Below, piece by piece: positions 32,401-43,283 of a stretch of 64,000 nt of DNA. How positions within the stretch are numbered: the stretch's first letter is position 1; each line of letters starts with the position of its first letter. This DNA is from Asterias rubens (Eukaryota; Echinodermata; Asteroidea; Forcipulatida; Asteriidae). Both the position numbers and the translations under genes were made by a program. The stretch covers positions 30,064,673 to 30,128,672 of the forward strand of contig NC_047062.1 of the NCBI RefSeq assembly GCF_902459465.1. Reading direction: 5' to 3'. The notes under the pieces were generated by a model, which was not told where the DNA came from, ran no database searches, and saw nothing but the letters and a program-made list of their open reading frames with translations.

Positions 32401-35400
32401 GTGGAAAGAACACACCAGCAGCAGTAATTTGGTATATGTCTAAGCTTTGGGGTGTGTCGCGTTGCTGAGTTACTCCCGTTTGAAATTAGCCAACACAACA
32501 TTTTTTCTGAAAAACGAATTACAAGTAAAGTGATGTTTTTAACTACCATTTCGCGCGAAAGGATACAAATAAGACATAAGTATGATCACCAAATTGTTGT
32601 ATTCATAGCTTCTTTTTTGTTGCTTTTCCCACATTAAACTGTCCATAACATGCATTGGGCGACATCTGACTCGTTTTCACGTAGCGGGTCACAATTTAAG
32701 ACTTCCCAAGGATCCGCAGAAACCCTGCAATCTCTTTTTGCAAGAAATGATGGATCTCAACAAGAATCATTGGTAAGTACTGCTGAGTTAGATAAGATTT
32801 GAGTTCCAGCTTCTCAACTCACCAGTTCATCAATCAGAGCTTCCTTGTCCCGCTTCTTTTGGTTTTTAGTTTGTCTCTCCATGAACTGAAGTTGTTGTTT
32901 CTTCTCTTCTTCATCTTCATTTTCCTGTTGGATTAAAGCCTCCAGATAGGCCTGGTCAGTACTCTGTCATGTTTCAAAAAACAAACAAAGGTAATTAGTA
33001 AAACAATATTGAAAGTCTACTTGACCATAAATAATAATAAAAGTGGATTCTCGTATATAGCGTGCATCCATCACTCAGTGACGCTCAAGGTGCTTTAACA
33101 TACAGTTTTTTCCTGCAAGGTATGTGGGACTATGTTTGAGTTATGAGACCTACTCCTTTTACATAGCACCTCATAATGGTTTACAAGACGCTATGGCGCA
33201 ATATGCTGCCAATCAAGCTAGGAACACTGGGGCGAACCCCTTCTCTTTTGCGATAAGTGCACTGGGTTCAAGTAACAATGGTTAAGTGTTAAAAATGTAC
33301 ATTTAAATCATCCCTGCAGAAAGGTCGAGGCTTTGTACCCTATGTATCAGGCCCGACTCTGGTGAAGTGTGATGTCACAATACTAGAAAATACTGTAAAC
33401 TCCGTCATCAGATCTTAGTGTCAGGTGAAATCGCGATACGGCTCTTAATTAACTATGAAAATTTGAGCTCAATCGCTCATCGGAGTTGCAAGATAATAAT
33501 GACAGAAAAAACACCCTTGTCACACGAAGTTGTGTCCTTTCAGATGCTTGATTTCGAGACCTCAAATTCTAAATCTGAGGTCTCAAAATCAAATTCGTTG
33601 AAAATTACTTCTTTCTCGAAAACTATGTCACTTCAGAGGGAGCCGTTTCTCACAATGTTTTATACCATCAACCTCTCCCCACTACTCGTCACCCAGAAAG
33701 GTTTTATGCTAATAATTGTTTTGAGTAACTACCAATAGTGTCCACTGCGTTTAATTAACTCACCTGTTTGGATCTGTTTTTCATGATGCTTTCTCTGTTG
33801 TTCTTCCTGTACTGTTCAACCTTTTTCTTTGTGGCGTCAACCTCTGTGCCATTCGCTAGATTAAAAACTGGTTAACAAAAAAGCAAATACAACGTTTTCA
33901 TCTTCATTCATACAGCACACAATGTCATCACTTGAACACACTGCTGTCAAAACTAAATTTACTTACAATCAAACATGAAGCTTGTATAATGAGATATGAC
34001 CATACCCCTTACCTAAATTCAGGGATGTAGCTAGACCAATTTTAGTGGTGGGCAATAATGCTGAATTATGGGCCATTATTGCTGAAGTGGGGCCAGGTTT
34101 CCAAACTGTTTGTGTTATGGGGCCATGCAATAAGTTGAATGGTCTGTTGATTGTGTTCTTTCTCTGTGACATTTGATACTCCTTATCATAGCTGTGTCTC
34201 AGATCAATGCACAGTGGACAATGTTTGAAATCTGTGCTGGGCGGAATAATCTATTTTTCTCAGAGTGCTGGGCAAAAACTGTGAGTCCTGGGCAGGCCCC
34301 CCCCCCAGCACCGCCCAACGTGGCTACAACATTGCCTAAATTATTTCACAGTGAGTAATTCACGGGTGAGGGTCATTGCTGACAAAAAAATGAATACAAT
34401 TTTGGTGAATTTCCACCTTGGTAAAACTCTGGGGTTTAGACTTAACAAAGCTTTAAGGAACAGTGTCCTTAGCACTCGACCAAAGAGCAGGATTTCTTTA
34501 GTGGACCAAACCAAAGCAGCTTGTTGCATTTTCTATGGGCTTCTCAACGTTATCGTTTGAGTAAGTCTGGCTTAAGGTGGAATTATATCACACTTACTGA
34601 TTTCTTCAATTTTTTCTAAGTAGTCATTATACTCCTTCAATGTTGGAAATTCCTCTTCTTTTTTGTTGAAGCTACATAGAATATAACAAATTAAATCAAT
34701 AACATCACTGATGTACATCTGATACAGGCTGAAATGAAATCAAATTTTGGGTAAAATTCTACAAGACGGCGGGACTATAAATGTTTACGGGATCAGAAAT
34801 AGTTTTACAAAACCAGAATCGTCATTAGAATTAACTTTCTACACAACAAGATTATCTCATTTGTGTTAAGGGTTGGTATATTATCAACATTTAAACCTTC
34901 TATTTTTGTCTTCTTTCTTTTATACAGTGAGGTATTATTATTCAATTGAAAAGCACAAGACTGCCTGACTTGTCAGGTCATGAGTTTCCTGGCCTGGGGC
35001 TAAAATAACCGACCTCGTGCCTGCGGTCCAGTGGCAAGTTGGAGCCCTGTGATATAGACTCTATCCCTGCTCTACATGAACATGAAATTTGAGGAAAAAA
35101 ATAACGCATACAATGCACAACAGACACCAACACAATGCAAACTGGACTTGTGAAAATATTTACTTTTTTAGTCCCTGCTCGAGAAATGTTATTTTAAAAA
35201 TGTGAAGGGCAAATTCTTACTCTTTTAATATCCTCTTTCTTATGTCGACTTCCTTCTCCACATTGGCATCTTCAAACTCTTGGATTCTGAACTGATTTCT
35301 ACGCAATGGTGTGCTACAGGACGGACAAGCGCCTGAACCTCTCACAAATAAGATTTCCACACAGTTCTCACATCTAAACAATAACAATAAACCCAAAATA

Positions 35401-36639
35401 GATTGTTTAGATTATGGCTCTAGGACTTAACTTTACACTGAGCCATCATGCAGTCAGCGACTGTACCATGGTAAACAAATTGTGTCTACTCATTAACTGA
35501 ACAGTAAAAAATCACCAATTTGTTTAACATCCCAAATGGAACATAGCCGGATAACACTATTCCCCGCAGAATTAGCTTCAGGGAGTATTCGGCCTAAACA
35601 GTCACCATTAACAAAGCATAGAAATTAAACACATTGACATCCACTACACACCACATGCTGTAGATCTTAGCTGCAAGTTGGATTTTGGATACATCTTCTT
35701 TTTGAAGTAGGAATCTTTGATGAGGACTTTTTAAACACACAGCATTTGCTTTGGTTCTATTGCTTCAATGAACCTTCAAGAGTTCATGTACCATTAAAAA
35801 AGTTTGAGAGCAGCCAAGTTTGAGAGCAGCCGGTTTTATACACAATTGAAGCAGTACTGTACGACCATGCGTTTGGTGTGAATATATATCAGTTGGTATA
35901 GCCTACTATGAACGTGAACAGGTTTATGGGAAAAAGACCTGTTCAATTGGCAGAAAAGTTTGCTTTTAAAGCAGAAGCATATTTCATTGGTGAATGCTCA
36001 AGGAAACTAAGGGTCCAGCTTGTTCGTTTACATACGGTATTCATGTGCTTTCTACAATATAATAGCTAGAAGGTAAGAATGCACGCCTTCTCCTGTGTTA
36101 ATGGTCGGGTATGAAAAGCAGAAATGACACAGCAAGCACAAAATCAGTGTTTGGAGCTCAATAGTATTTTCGATTATTTCCTGACGATGACTAAACGTTG
36201 AGACCAATTTAAGAACTGACTCCGCGGTAGTACAGTTAATCATGATCCTATATAAGCTAAAGTAGTAGTCCCAGCCTATTTTCTATACCATCCGCCCGCG
36301 TATTAGTTAAAAAGCAGGACAGTTCTTTTCAGAACTGAGAAGTCTCCTGAACACCCGAACAATCTACTCCGCAGCAGTAGAATAAGGAAAGAGAGTTCTC
36401 CAAGAACAAACTCTACCTGGCAAGCAGTATACACACATGGTGTTACTACAAACCAAATATATAGGCCTATTGATACCTCACCACGCAATGCCTCATGAAT
36501 ATTTGTACTCGCCCAAATCAAGAAAAACAAGGATACTTTGTACTTACAATGTGTGTCCACATACATTGACCAGAAGCTTGAGGGAAGGATTCCGGTACTT
36601 GGTTGACTTACAGCGAGGACACGCTTGCTCCTCCATCAT
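29407..36639 (-). CDS. MNAT1: CDK-activating kinase assembly factor MAT1, 324 aa, 8 exons
   Basis: Coding exons in order are 36548-36639, 35221-35373, 34598-34671, 33764-33867, 32823-32963, 32031-32150, 30354-30481 and 29407-29569. All seven introns are GT-AG with matching phases. MAT1 joins CDK7 and cyclin H in the CAK complex and tethers it to TFIIH, acting in transcription start, repair and cell-cycle control in the nucleus. The N-terminal RING finger is complete: C7, C10, C27, H29, C32, C35, C47 and C50. The stretch '[20 protein letters not shown]' is nearly as in vertebrates. Exons 3-5 give a charged helical and coiled-coil centre. The C-terminus ('[18 protein letters not shown]' and '[10 protein letters not shown]') is the conserved part that binds CDK7-cyclin H. 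Two ATGs in tandem start the frame (36639 or 36636). Human MAT1 is 309 aa; the extra length is in a polar 13-residue tail and the linker. Confidence 0.97.
29790..29999 (-). mobile_element. tRNA-headed SINE, family 2
   Basis: On the minus strand the head reads 'ttggctcagtggtttcattc' (A box) and 'ggttcgaatcccacctc' (B box). The body continues with 'ggttttcagtccccacctg'. It lies in MNAT1 intron 7. A second copy is at 31415-31563. Confidence 0.7.
30186..30300 (+). mobile_element. tRNA-headed SINE, family 4
   Basis: The A-box-like 'tacctcagatggaagagc' and B-box-like 'gattcaaatcccgc' have tRNA spacing. The acceptor stem does not close and an A/T-rich tail follows, so a SINE head is preferred to a tRNA gene. 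It lies in MNAT1 intron 7. Confidence 0.6.
30554..30828. mobile_element. Palindromic element flanked by an 18-bp direct repeat
   Basis: The arms are about 100 bp long, pairing from 'atatggaaagg' (30584) to 'cctttccatat' (ends 30830), with a T-rich loop near 30702. The perfect direct repeat 'atcaggtatatgtgagta' lies at 30536-30553 and 30829-30846, so the whole unit looks inserted. It is in MNAT1 intron 6, 55 bp upstream of exon 7. Confidence 0.7.
30917..31303. mobile_element. TTAA-MITE family A, full copy
   Basis: 387 bp between TTAA sites with clear termini. Same interior orientation as the 20084 copy. It lies in MNAT1 intron 6. Confidence 0.75.
31415..31563 (-). mobile_element. tRNA-headed SINE, family 2, diverged copy
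   Basis: Matches the 29790-29999 copy in 'gggactaaaaaaaaccaatcc' and the following region. Its B box is damaged ('gggatttaaac' on the plus strand). It sits between two full family A MITEs. Confidence 0.55.
31583..31980. mobile_element. TTAA-MITE family A, full copy, opposite orientation to its neighbour
   Basis: 398 bp between TTAA sites. It and the copy at 30917 form an inverted pair about 280 bp apart, which could fold into a long intramolecular duplex in the MNAT1 pre-mRNA. It ends 50 bp from MNAT1 exon 6. Confidence 0.75.
33455..33754. mobile_element. TTAA-MITE family A, truncated, at a splice donor
   Basis: Right-hand 300 bp of the element, ending in a TTAA at 33751-33754. The MNAT1 exon 4 donor GT is at 33763-33762, so the repeat starts within the first ten intron bases. 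The donor itself (GTGAGT) is intact. Confidence 0.65.
34020..34334. mobile_element. hAT-type MITE, 315 bp, with 8-bp target duplication
   Basis: The left end is CAGGGATGTAGC. The right end is a diverged inverted form (CAATGTTGTAGC when reversed). The octamer CCTAAATT flanks both sides (34012-34019 and 34335-34342), which is the duplication length of hAT elements. It lies in MNAT1 intron 3. Confidence 0.7.
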
Positions 36640-37852
36640 ACAAGCTTAGTCTCTATCAAAGAAGACACATATTATTTCCATTATTAAACATAGTTTGACT
36701 CAGTTTCGTTTCATTTTCATTAGGCCTGGGCGACTCGTGAAATTTACTACTCGACTAGTCATGCCTCAAATAGTCGAGACTTCAGTCAGTCGCGACTAAT
36801 TTTCAATTCCTAAGATGCATTCTGGCATATTATTTGTCGCAGGCGCAGTATAGTTAAACTCATGCTGAAAAGGATTGAATGATGTGTTTGTGTTTCATAA
36901 GAAAATTATGTTGGCGTGAAGAGTCGTGAGCGACACAACTGTAGTAGTCGTGGCGGCACGATTAACCGGGTAGTCGTAAAACGGTAGAGTCGCAACATGA
37001 CTAAGCAATCAATATCCGCGAATACGATACTAGTTGCACTAGTCCCCAGGGCTTATTTTCCATTCTGTTTATTCTAGTTGTGGACCCTCAACTCAGAAAA
37101 TCAATCTCAATCACTGTTCTGACAAAGAACCCAACGATGGCGAGAATACAAGGATTCAAGGAAAACCCCAGAGAATTATAAAGGTAGGAATGGAAAATTA
37201 TATCCACACAGTGCTCCCATCCCCAGCCCAGCGTTATTTGAACTGGGGTGAAGACATGATGGACACATGAAGGTAACATGTGAGAAAATTGATACCACCA
37301 CACGCCAACCCGACCACCCAACCCAAGGTTTTTTGGGTGTAAAAAAGTAAAGCCATGATGGTCAGAACCGGACAAGAGTTGTACGATCATCTCCCAAACT
37401 ATTGTTTGGTTCGGTAAGTTTTGTTAATTTAAACATTTTTCAAGTTAATAAAAACAAAATTTCATTTCAGATACTTTTATTTCAATGCACTACGGTGTAA
37501 CTGTATTAAGTAAAACAACTGATAATATTGATAGACCTTCCATCGGGAATCTCGCCTGGCTGATGTTTCTCAATTGTCGAAAGGCATTGTGGGAAGGAAA
37601 AGGGGCACTGTCTATTTCGTTGGGTTGTAAAGCCAATGGTCCCATGTGACAATATTTTGGGCCTCCTTAACGCTATGTTTTTAAAATTGGCGTTGATAAT
37701 GATTGGTGAAAGTTTTACGACTGTTAACCATCAATAACTGAAGTTTCCTTTGTACTACACAACCAAAACTTTCCCCACACACTCATTATACATTCATGAT
37801 GCTTGTAATTGCCTTTGTGTTGAGTGAAATTAAAAAACATCTTCAAAAACTG
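36640..37852. other. MNAT1 upstream region, no further gene
   Basis: The MNAT1 promoter should lie in the first part. The stretch 36725-37010 is rich in 'agtcg' and 'cgact' words ('gggcgactcgtg', 'ctcgactagtc', 'tagagtcgcaac'), like hAT-related MITEs that begin with GGGCGACTAG, but a paired end is not clear. A 100-residue open frame at 37088-37390 (minus) has no recognised domain. Confidence 0.4.
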
Positions 37853-38278
37853 CAATTTTCTGCTCGGTGCTCACTGTTGTGTTTCTGCCGAGTCGCACGT
37901 CTTTTGCCTTCTCATTATGCAGCCTACTACATGTAGATCGACGAACTGCCGAGCCGCGGCCAAGTCGGACTAAACCATTCTGTGAGAGGGGTGTTACAAG
38001 CTCGTGCAGCAGTGCGTGGGCGCTTTGTGCGTGGGCGCTTTGTGCGTGAACGGCGACTATTATTCATTATTGTAAACAAACAGCGCACGCACTGCCACAC
38101 GGGTTTGTAACACCCCTTTCACAGAATGGTTTAGTCCAACTCGGTCAAGGCTTGGCGAGTAGGCTAGTGTATCGCTTGGTGGTCGATTGACCAAAAGATA
38201 AAGCGTTGAGCATTATTGAGATGTCCAAAAATGTGTGATGCGGCAGGAAAACAATAGTGAGTACCGAGCAGAAAATTG
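37853..38278. mobile_element. Long-TIR element, 426 bp
   Basis: The outer ends 'caattttctgctcggtgctc' and its complement (closing at 38278) pair over about 38 bp. A second inner pair of about 45 bp ('cattctgtgagaggggtgtt' with 'aacacccctttcacagaatg') lies at 37975-38025 and 38098-38140. A 15-bp repeat ('gcgtgggcgctttgt') occurs in tandem near the centre. No transposase frame is present. Confidence 0.65.
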
Positions 38279-38943
38279 TATTTTTTGACGATGTTTTTGA
38301 GTTTCACTCAACAAAAAGGAAATACAAGCATTATGAATGTATATTGAGTAGGGTGGTGAAAGCTTTAGGTGTACAGTACACAGGAAACTTCAGTTCTGGG
38401 CCTGTCTGGCTAACGGTCGTAAAACTTTCACCCATCAACGCTGATTTGAAAAACGTATATATAGCGTTTAGGCTAAATATGAGACCCCTATTAAGGCTCA
38501 CAGGGGAGCCTTATAGTTTCTAGAAGTATATTTATGGGGGCTATATATCTAACATTCCCACTACCATCCCCCCCCCCCCTCCCACTCTTTGCCTATTGTG
38601 ATGATGGTGAGTAGTCCTAAGTTTCGATTTGTGTCCGGCTGGGAATTTTTTAGAAAATGGTGCAAATCACGGACGATATAGAAAGAGATTTAAACAAGCC
38701 TGCCCACCTATTTGAAGACTGAAGCATTACTCTATGTGTGTAGAAGACAAACAGGTTGCGTTTTGTGTTGCTTTTATCTCTTATACCAAAGCAAAATGCA
38801 CTTTTCAGTGGATATTGGACGAAGAAGTCATCACTCATTTTACACGTTCCAGCCGAACACTTTTTCACCAGTGGTCTGTAAGTAGGGCGCCACCAAGTGA
38901 CGGAACTAAACTTTATTAATTGGAGGGGGGGCGGGGGGGCGGG
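38279..38943. other. No gene; homopolymer tracts before the array
   Basis: Contains a C-run at about 38570 and a G-rich tract at about 38925-38944, which marks the left edge of the large tandem array. G-runs also occur at one fixed place inside each later monomer. No supported coding frame. Confidence 0.45.
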
Positions 38944-41900
38944 GAATGGAGTGTTTGAAGATTAATAAAGCAAACTATTAGCTAAAAATCAATGCAATTT
39001 TCTATCTATAAATAACAGAAAGTCATGACTAGAGTTGGGAAAACTCAGTTTGATTTTATTTAAGATAACTAACTACCTTGTACATCAGTGGGGTATTAAA
39101 CTATTTTTTTTCCCATAATCTGTTTCTTTTGTAAGTTATCTTAATTGGTTTTGAGAAAGAAAACAAAATTCTGTCGGATGTTTTGCTACTATATTTCCTA
39201 AATCCAAAATCTGAACTGATTAGGAAGATCTTGGCCCATACTACTCAATTAGGCTCTATTAGCGAACCGATTTAGCGTCCTCCAATTAGGTGTGCCCATG
39301 CTTGTGGATTATGGAATAAAATTAATCCACTTTTTTGAAACATGAAGGGTACATTTTACCTTAGCCTTTGGCGAGTGCAGTCTTTACACCTTGACTCATA
39401 CTGAGTCTTTTAGAGAATCACTCAGATTCAACTGCCAAGAAGGCATAAAAATAATATACGTATTGTTGCAAAGAGAGAAAAGATCTGAAAACTGAAGGAA
39501 AAAACATCCTAATTGTGGTCACCCCTTACAAATCCATTATTGACACATTAATTTGTCAACACCTTAAAAATAACGAGACGTCAGTCACCCCAACCCATAA
39601 AAAATAATTGTAAACAAATTAATCCCAGTTTTAAATTAATTACATCATTTGGAATGAAGCTTATCACAGATCCACCACGGCCCCATACACTGTGCACAAG
39701 CGATGGGTACAGGAATATAGCCACATTCGGGGGTCCAACGGACGAAACACTACGGTGGGTTGCCCCGTTGGCTGTGCACAAACGATGGGTACAGGAATAT
39801 AGCCATGACACGGGTTCAGTGCGGCCCATACACTGTGCACAAACGATGGGTACAGGAATATAGTCATATCCCGGGTTCAGTGCGACCCTATACATTGTGC
39901 ACAAACGATGGGTACAGGAATATCCCCATATCACGGGTTCAGTGCGGCCCATACACTGTGCACAAACGATGGGTACAGGAATATAGCCATTTTCGTGGGT
40001 CCAACGACCGAAACTTAACGGTGGGTTGCCCCGTTGGCTGTGCACAAACGATGGGTACAGGAATATAGCCATATCCCGGGTTCAGTGCGGCCCCATACAC
40101 TGTGCACAAAATAATCGGGGGTCCAACGGCGTGCAGTGTATGGGGCCGTACTGAACCCGGGACATGGTTATATTTTAATTCCTGTACCCATCGTTATTTC
40201 CCAAAAATGTATTATAAACAATGGAGTGTTTGAAGAATTATAAAGCAAACTCTAAAAATCCTGCAATTTTCTTCCCAGAAATAATAGTCAGTCATGACTT
40301 GAGTTGGGGAAATTCATTTGGACTGTTTTTCAGATTACTACCTTGTATATAATACAACAGTTGGGTATTAAAGTCACCTGAAAGTGATATTTTGTCAAAA
40401 TAAAGCTTTTGTCACTAAAATATGTGTTTTGATGAGTGGAATATGAATAAACAGTTAACTAAGGTTTAAAGCAATTATTTTCCATGTTATTTACAAATTT
40501 GAAAATAAGCCCGACCCGAGAGGGCGCTGTTCGTGACGTCAATCGAAGTGCGATGAATCGCATGCAGTGCCAACACAAGATAGTGACGCTTGGCGCAAGC
40601 TAAAAACCTGCCCTCAAAGTTGATACAATACCTGATTTTTTTACGTTAGGCAAGTGCTCCTTTAGGTTCGTTGCGTCTGTCAGGTACCTTCTTCGACTTC
40701 TCCACCAGCTGGAAAACTTGTTGGGATGGCGTCATGTTTTAGAAAAGAACTTTTCTCTTCATGTCAAAAAGTGTAGTGTATTCCGGATTTTCGTAGCATC
40801 GTTAAAAACAATTACTCAACAAATTATTTTACTGTTCAGAAACATATACTCTAATGTTTGGAGAACAAAAAATCTATTTCCAGGTGACTTTTAACCATTT
40901 TTTTCTATAATTCGTTTCTTTTTGTGAGTTTTCTTCTTTGTTTTGAGAAAACAAAATTCTTGTCGGATGTTTTGCTGCTATATTTCCCAAATCCAAAATC
41001 TGAACTGATTAGGAAGACCTTGGCCACTCTCCATACTACTTACTCATCTTTGTCAACAGATTTAGCTTCATTAGGTGTGCAAAAATACTTTCTTTTTTTT
41101 AACATGAAGGGCCTTTGGCGAGTGAACTGCCAAGTAGGCATAAAAATATGCTTATTGTTGCAAAAAGAAAAAAGATCTCAAAATAACAAGACCTCAAAAT
41201 AACAAGACGTAAATAAAACTTGTAACCATCATTATGGGCCGCACTGAACCCGGGATATGGCTATATTCCTGTACCCCTCGTTTGTGCACAGCCAACGGAG
41301 CAACCCACCGTTAAGTTTCGGTCCGATGAACCCCCGAATATGGCTATATTCCTGTACCCATCGCTTGTGCACAGTGTATGGGGCCGTACTGAACCCGTGA
41401 TATGGGGATATTCCTGTACCCATCGTTTGTGCACAATGTATGGGGCCGCACTGAACCCGTGATATGGGGATATTCCTGTACCCATCGTTTGTGCACAGCC
41501 AACGAGGCAACCCACCGTTAAGTTTCGGTCCGTTGGACCCCCGAATATGGCTATATTCCTGTACCCATCGTTTGTGCACAGTGTATGGGCCGCACTGAAC
41601 CCGTGATATGGGGATATTCCTGTACCCATCGTTTGTGCACAGTGTATGGGCCGTGGTGTGGATCTGTGATACGGCAATATTCATGTTCCCATCGTTTGTG
41701 CACAAAATAATTAAGCCTGGATATTTTCATTCCTAGGACTTGTCGTAACTCTTTGTGAAATCGACCCCAGGGTATTCCGGAAGAGCACTCATTTGTGTGT
41801 GGGGGGGGGGGGGGGGGGCTCCAAGGACAAATTCAGTTTTCTGATGCATTATTTCCTGAGATATAGAGTCCCTAATGAAATTGGGATCAGATACAAGACT

Positions 41901-43283
41901 CTTCCCTCACGTTAAAGCGAAATTTGAAACATTACGTAATCGGACTGCAAAAACGAATAAGTCTGTAATTTCCTGAGATAAATTTTCAGTTATAATTATT
42001 ATGATTATTTCAAAATGGGAACACTAATTATTTTAATAGAATTCCCTCAAATTAGTTGACTATTGAGTCCAACACACATCTAAACACAGCTAGTGTCCAT
42101 GTTGTCATATAGTGTAAATTCCCATTAATTCAGCAAACACAGACACTCTGAGTGTAATTCCAATGTCATTTTTATTGTCAAAAGAATCCAAATTCAAACT
42201 TTTACAGATTACAAAATAGTCGAAATTAGATTCAGTTTCTTTTAATAAGTTAAAGATGCTATGTCAATATTATTTTGTTTGAGTGAATGGTATTTTTCAA
42301 AGAGTATCACCCGCTCTAACGAAAAAAAGTTTAACTTTTACTTTTAATGGTCAGGAACCATGACACAAATTTAAAACGTTTCTTATAAAACACATAAGAA
42401 TTTGTCACGTGATATATTGTCGGGATCCCGACAAAAACTAATTTTGAGCACTTTATTTCACTGCTACTAATAATTGGCGGACTTTGTCGAGCAATGGCTC
42501 AAATGAAAGCTTAAAACTTTCTCGACCCCCATCAAAATACCTATTGAATTTTAAATCAAAATTTTTGGGTCAAATCGGCAAAGAATCTGACATAGCATCT
42601 TTAAATGTATATAATCATTAAAATTTACATTAATTTCATTATTTGAAGGTGTTACCTTTAGCACTGAAAAGGGATGGATACCGTCCACGTTAACACCATA
42701 GTTTATAGAGCTGCTTTAAATGCAGACAATGCTGCTTAACACAGTCAGGTAAGCACAAATTTAGCATGACACCACCAATCAGAAATGATGTGTATGCAAC
42801 AGTATTTTGTCTTGTAACCTTTTATTGGTAAGCCAAAAAGTTGCTATGATTAGCTTGATGATGGGTTAATAGAAACCTCTATGAAATTGGGCCTTGCTCT
42901 TTTCAACTCCAAATTCCAAGTTTGTCCCAACTATAATTATGTTGAGCCCAAACTTAAGTAAAATTCACTATACCAGCGGCGGATGAAAACACTCAAAAGA
43001 TGAAGTAAACGATATGCAACCTTTTACAAACCATTCAGTAAATATTCAAAGTTTTGAAGAATTTATACATTACAATAAATTGATAAAAGAAATTCCCGAA
43101 TTTCACATCACAAGAAGTTGATATAATAGTTTGTATAGTAACTGTACATAATATAAAGCGTCACCGTAATCACTTAGAGTAACCCAGCATCATACATAAA
43201 GAATAGCTTTAGTTTTTATCTTAAACTGTACAATATAATAATACAAGAGTTTCAAAATAATAATGATTTAAAGTTTAATAAAA
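38944..43283. repeat. Array monomer 0 (left edge, irregular)
   Basis: Begins with a rearranged copy of the core start ('ggagtgtttgaag') that jumps directly to half-unit L, so about 0.9 kb of core is missing on the left. Forward block 39682-40196, whose last box is inverted. Reverse block about 41229-41703. Longest G-run about 41801-41818. Confidence 0.8.
42250..42604. mobile_element. TTAA-flanked MITE inside array monomer 0
   Basis: Ends are TTAAAGATGCTATGTCA and its inverted form, each with TTAA. It contains the 18-bp perfect palindrome TTGTCGGGATCCCGACAA at 42417-42434. The same element lies at 46324-46709, 50456-50841, 54591-54975 and 58703-59084, so it was in the monomer before amplification. 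Confidence 0.7.

Noticed and set aside
37088-37390. 100-residue minus-strand frame upstream of MNAT1
   Set aside because: No recognised motif and no splice or start support. Composition is like the surrounding intergenic DNA.
39581-40072. Open frames of up to 163 residues through the minisatellite blocks (also 41232-41705 and the matching places in other monomers)
   Set aside because: The boxes simply lack stops in several frames on both strands. Periods of 61 and 82 bp change the frame at each repeat, so no constant protein repeat results. There is no start context or splice support.
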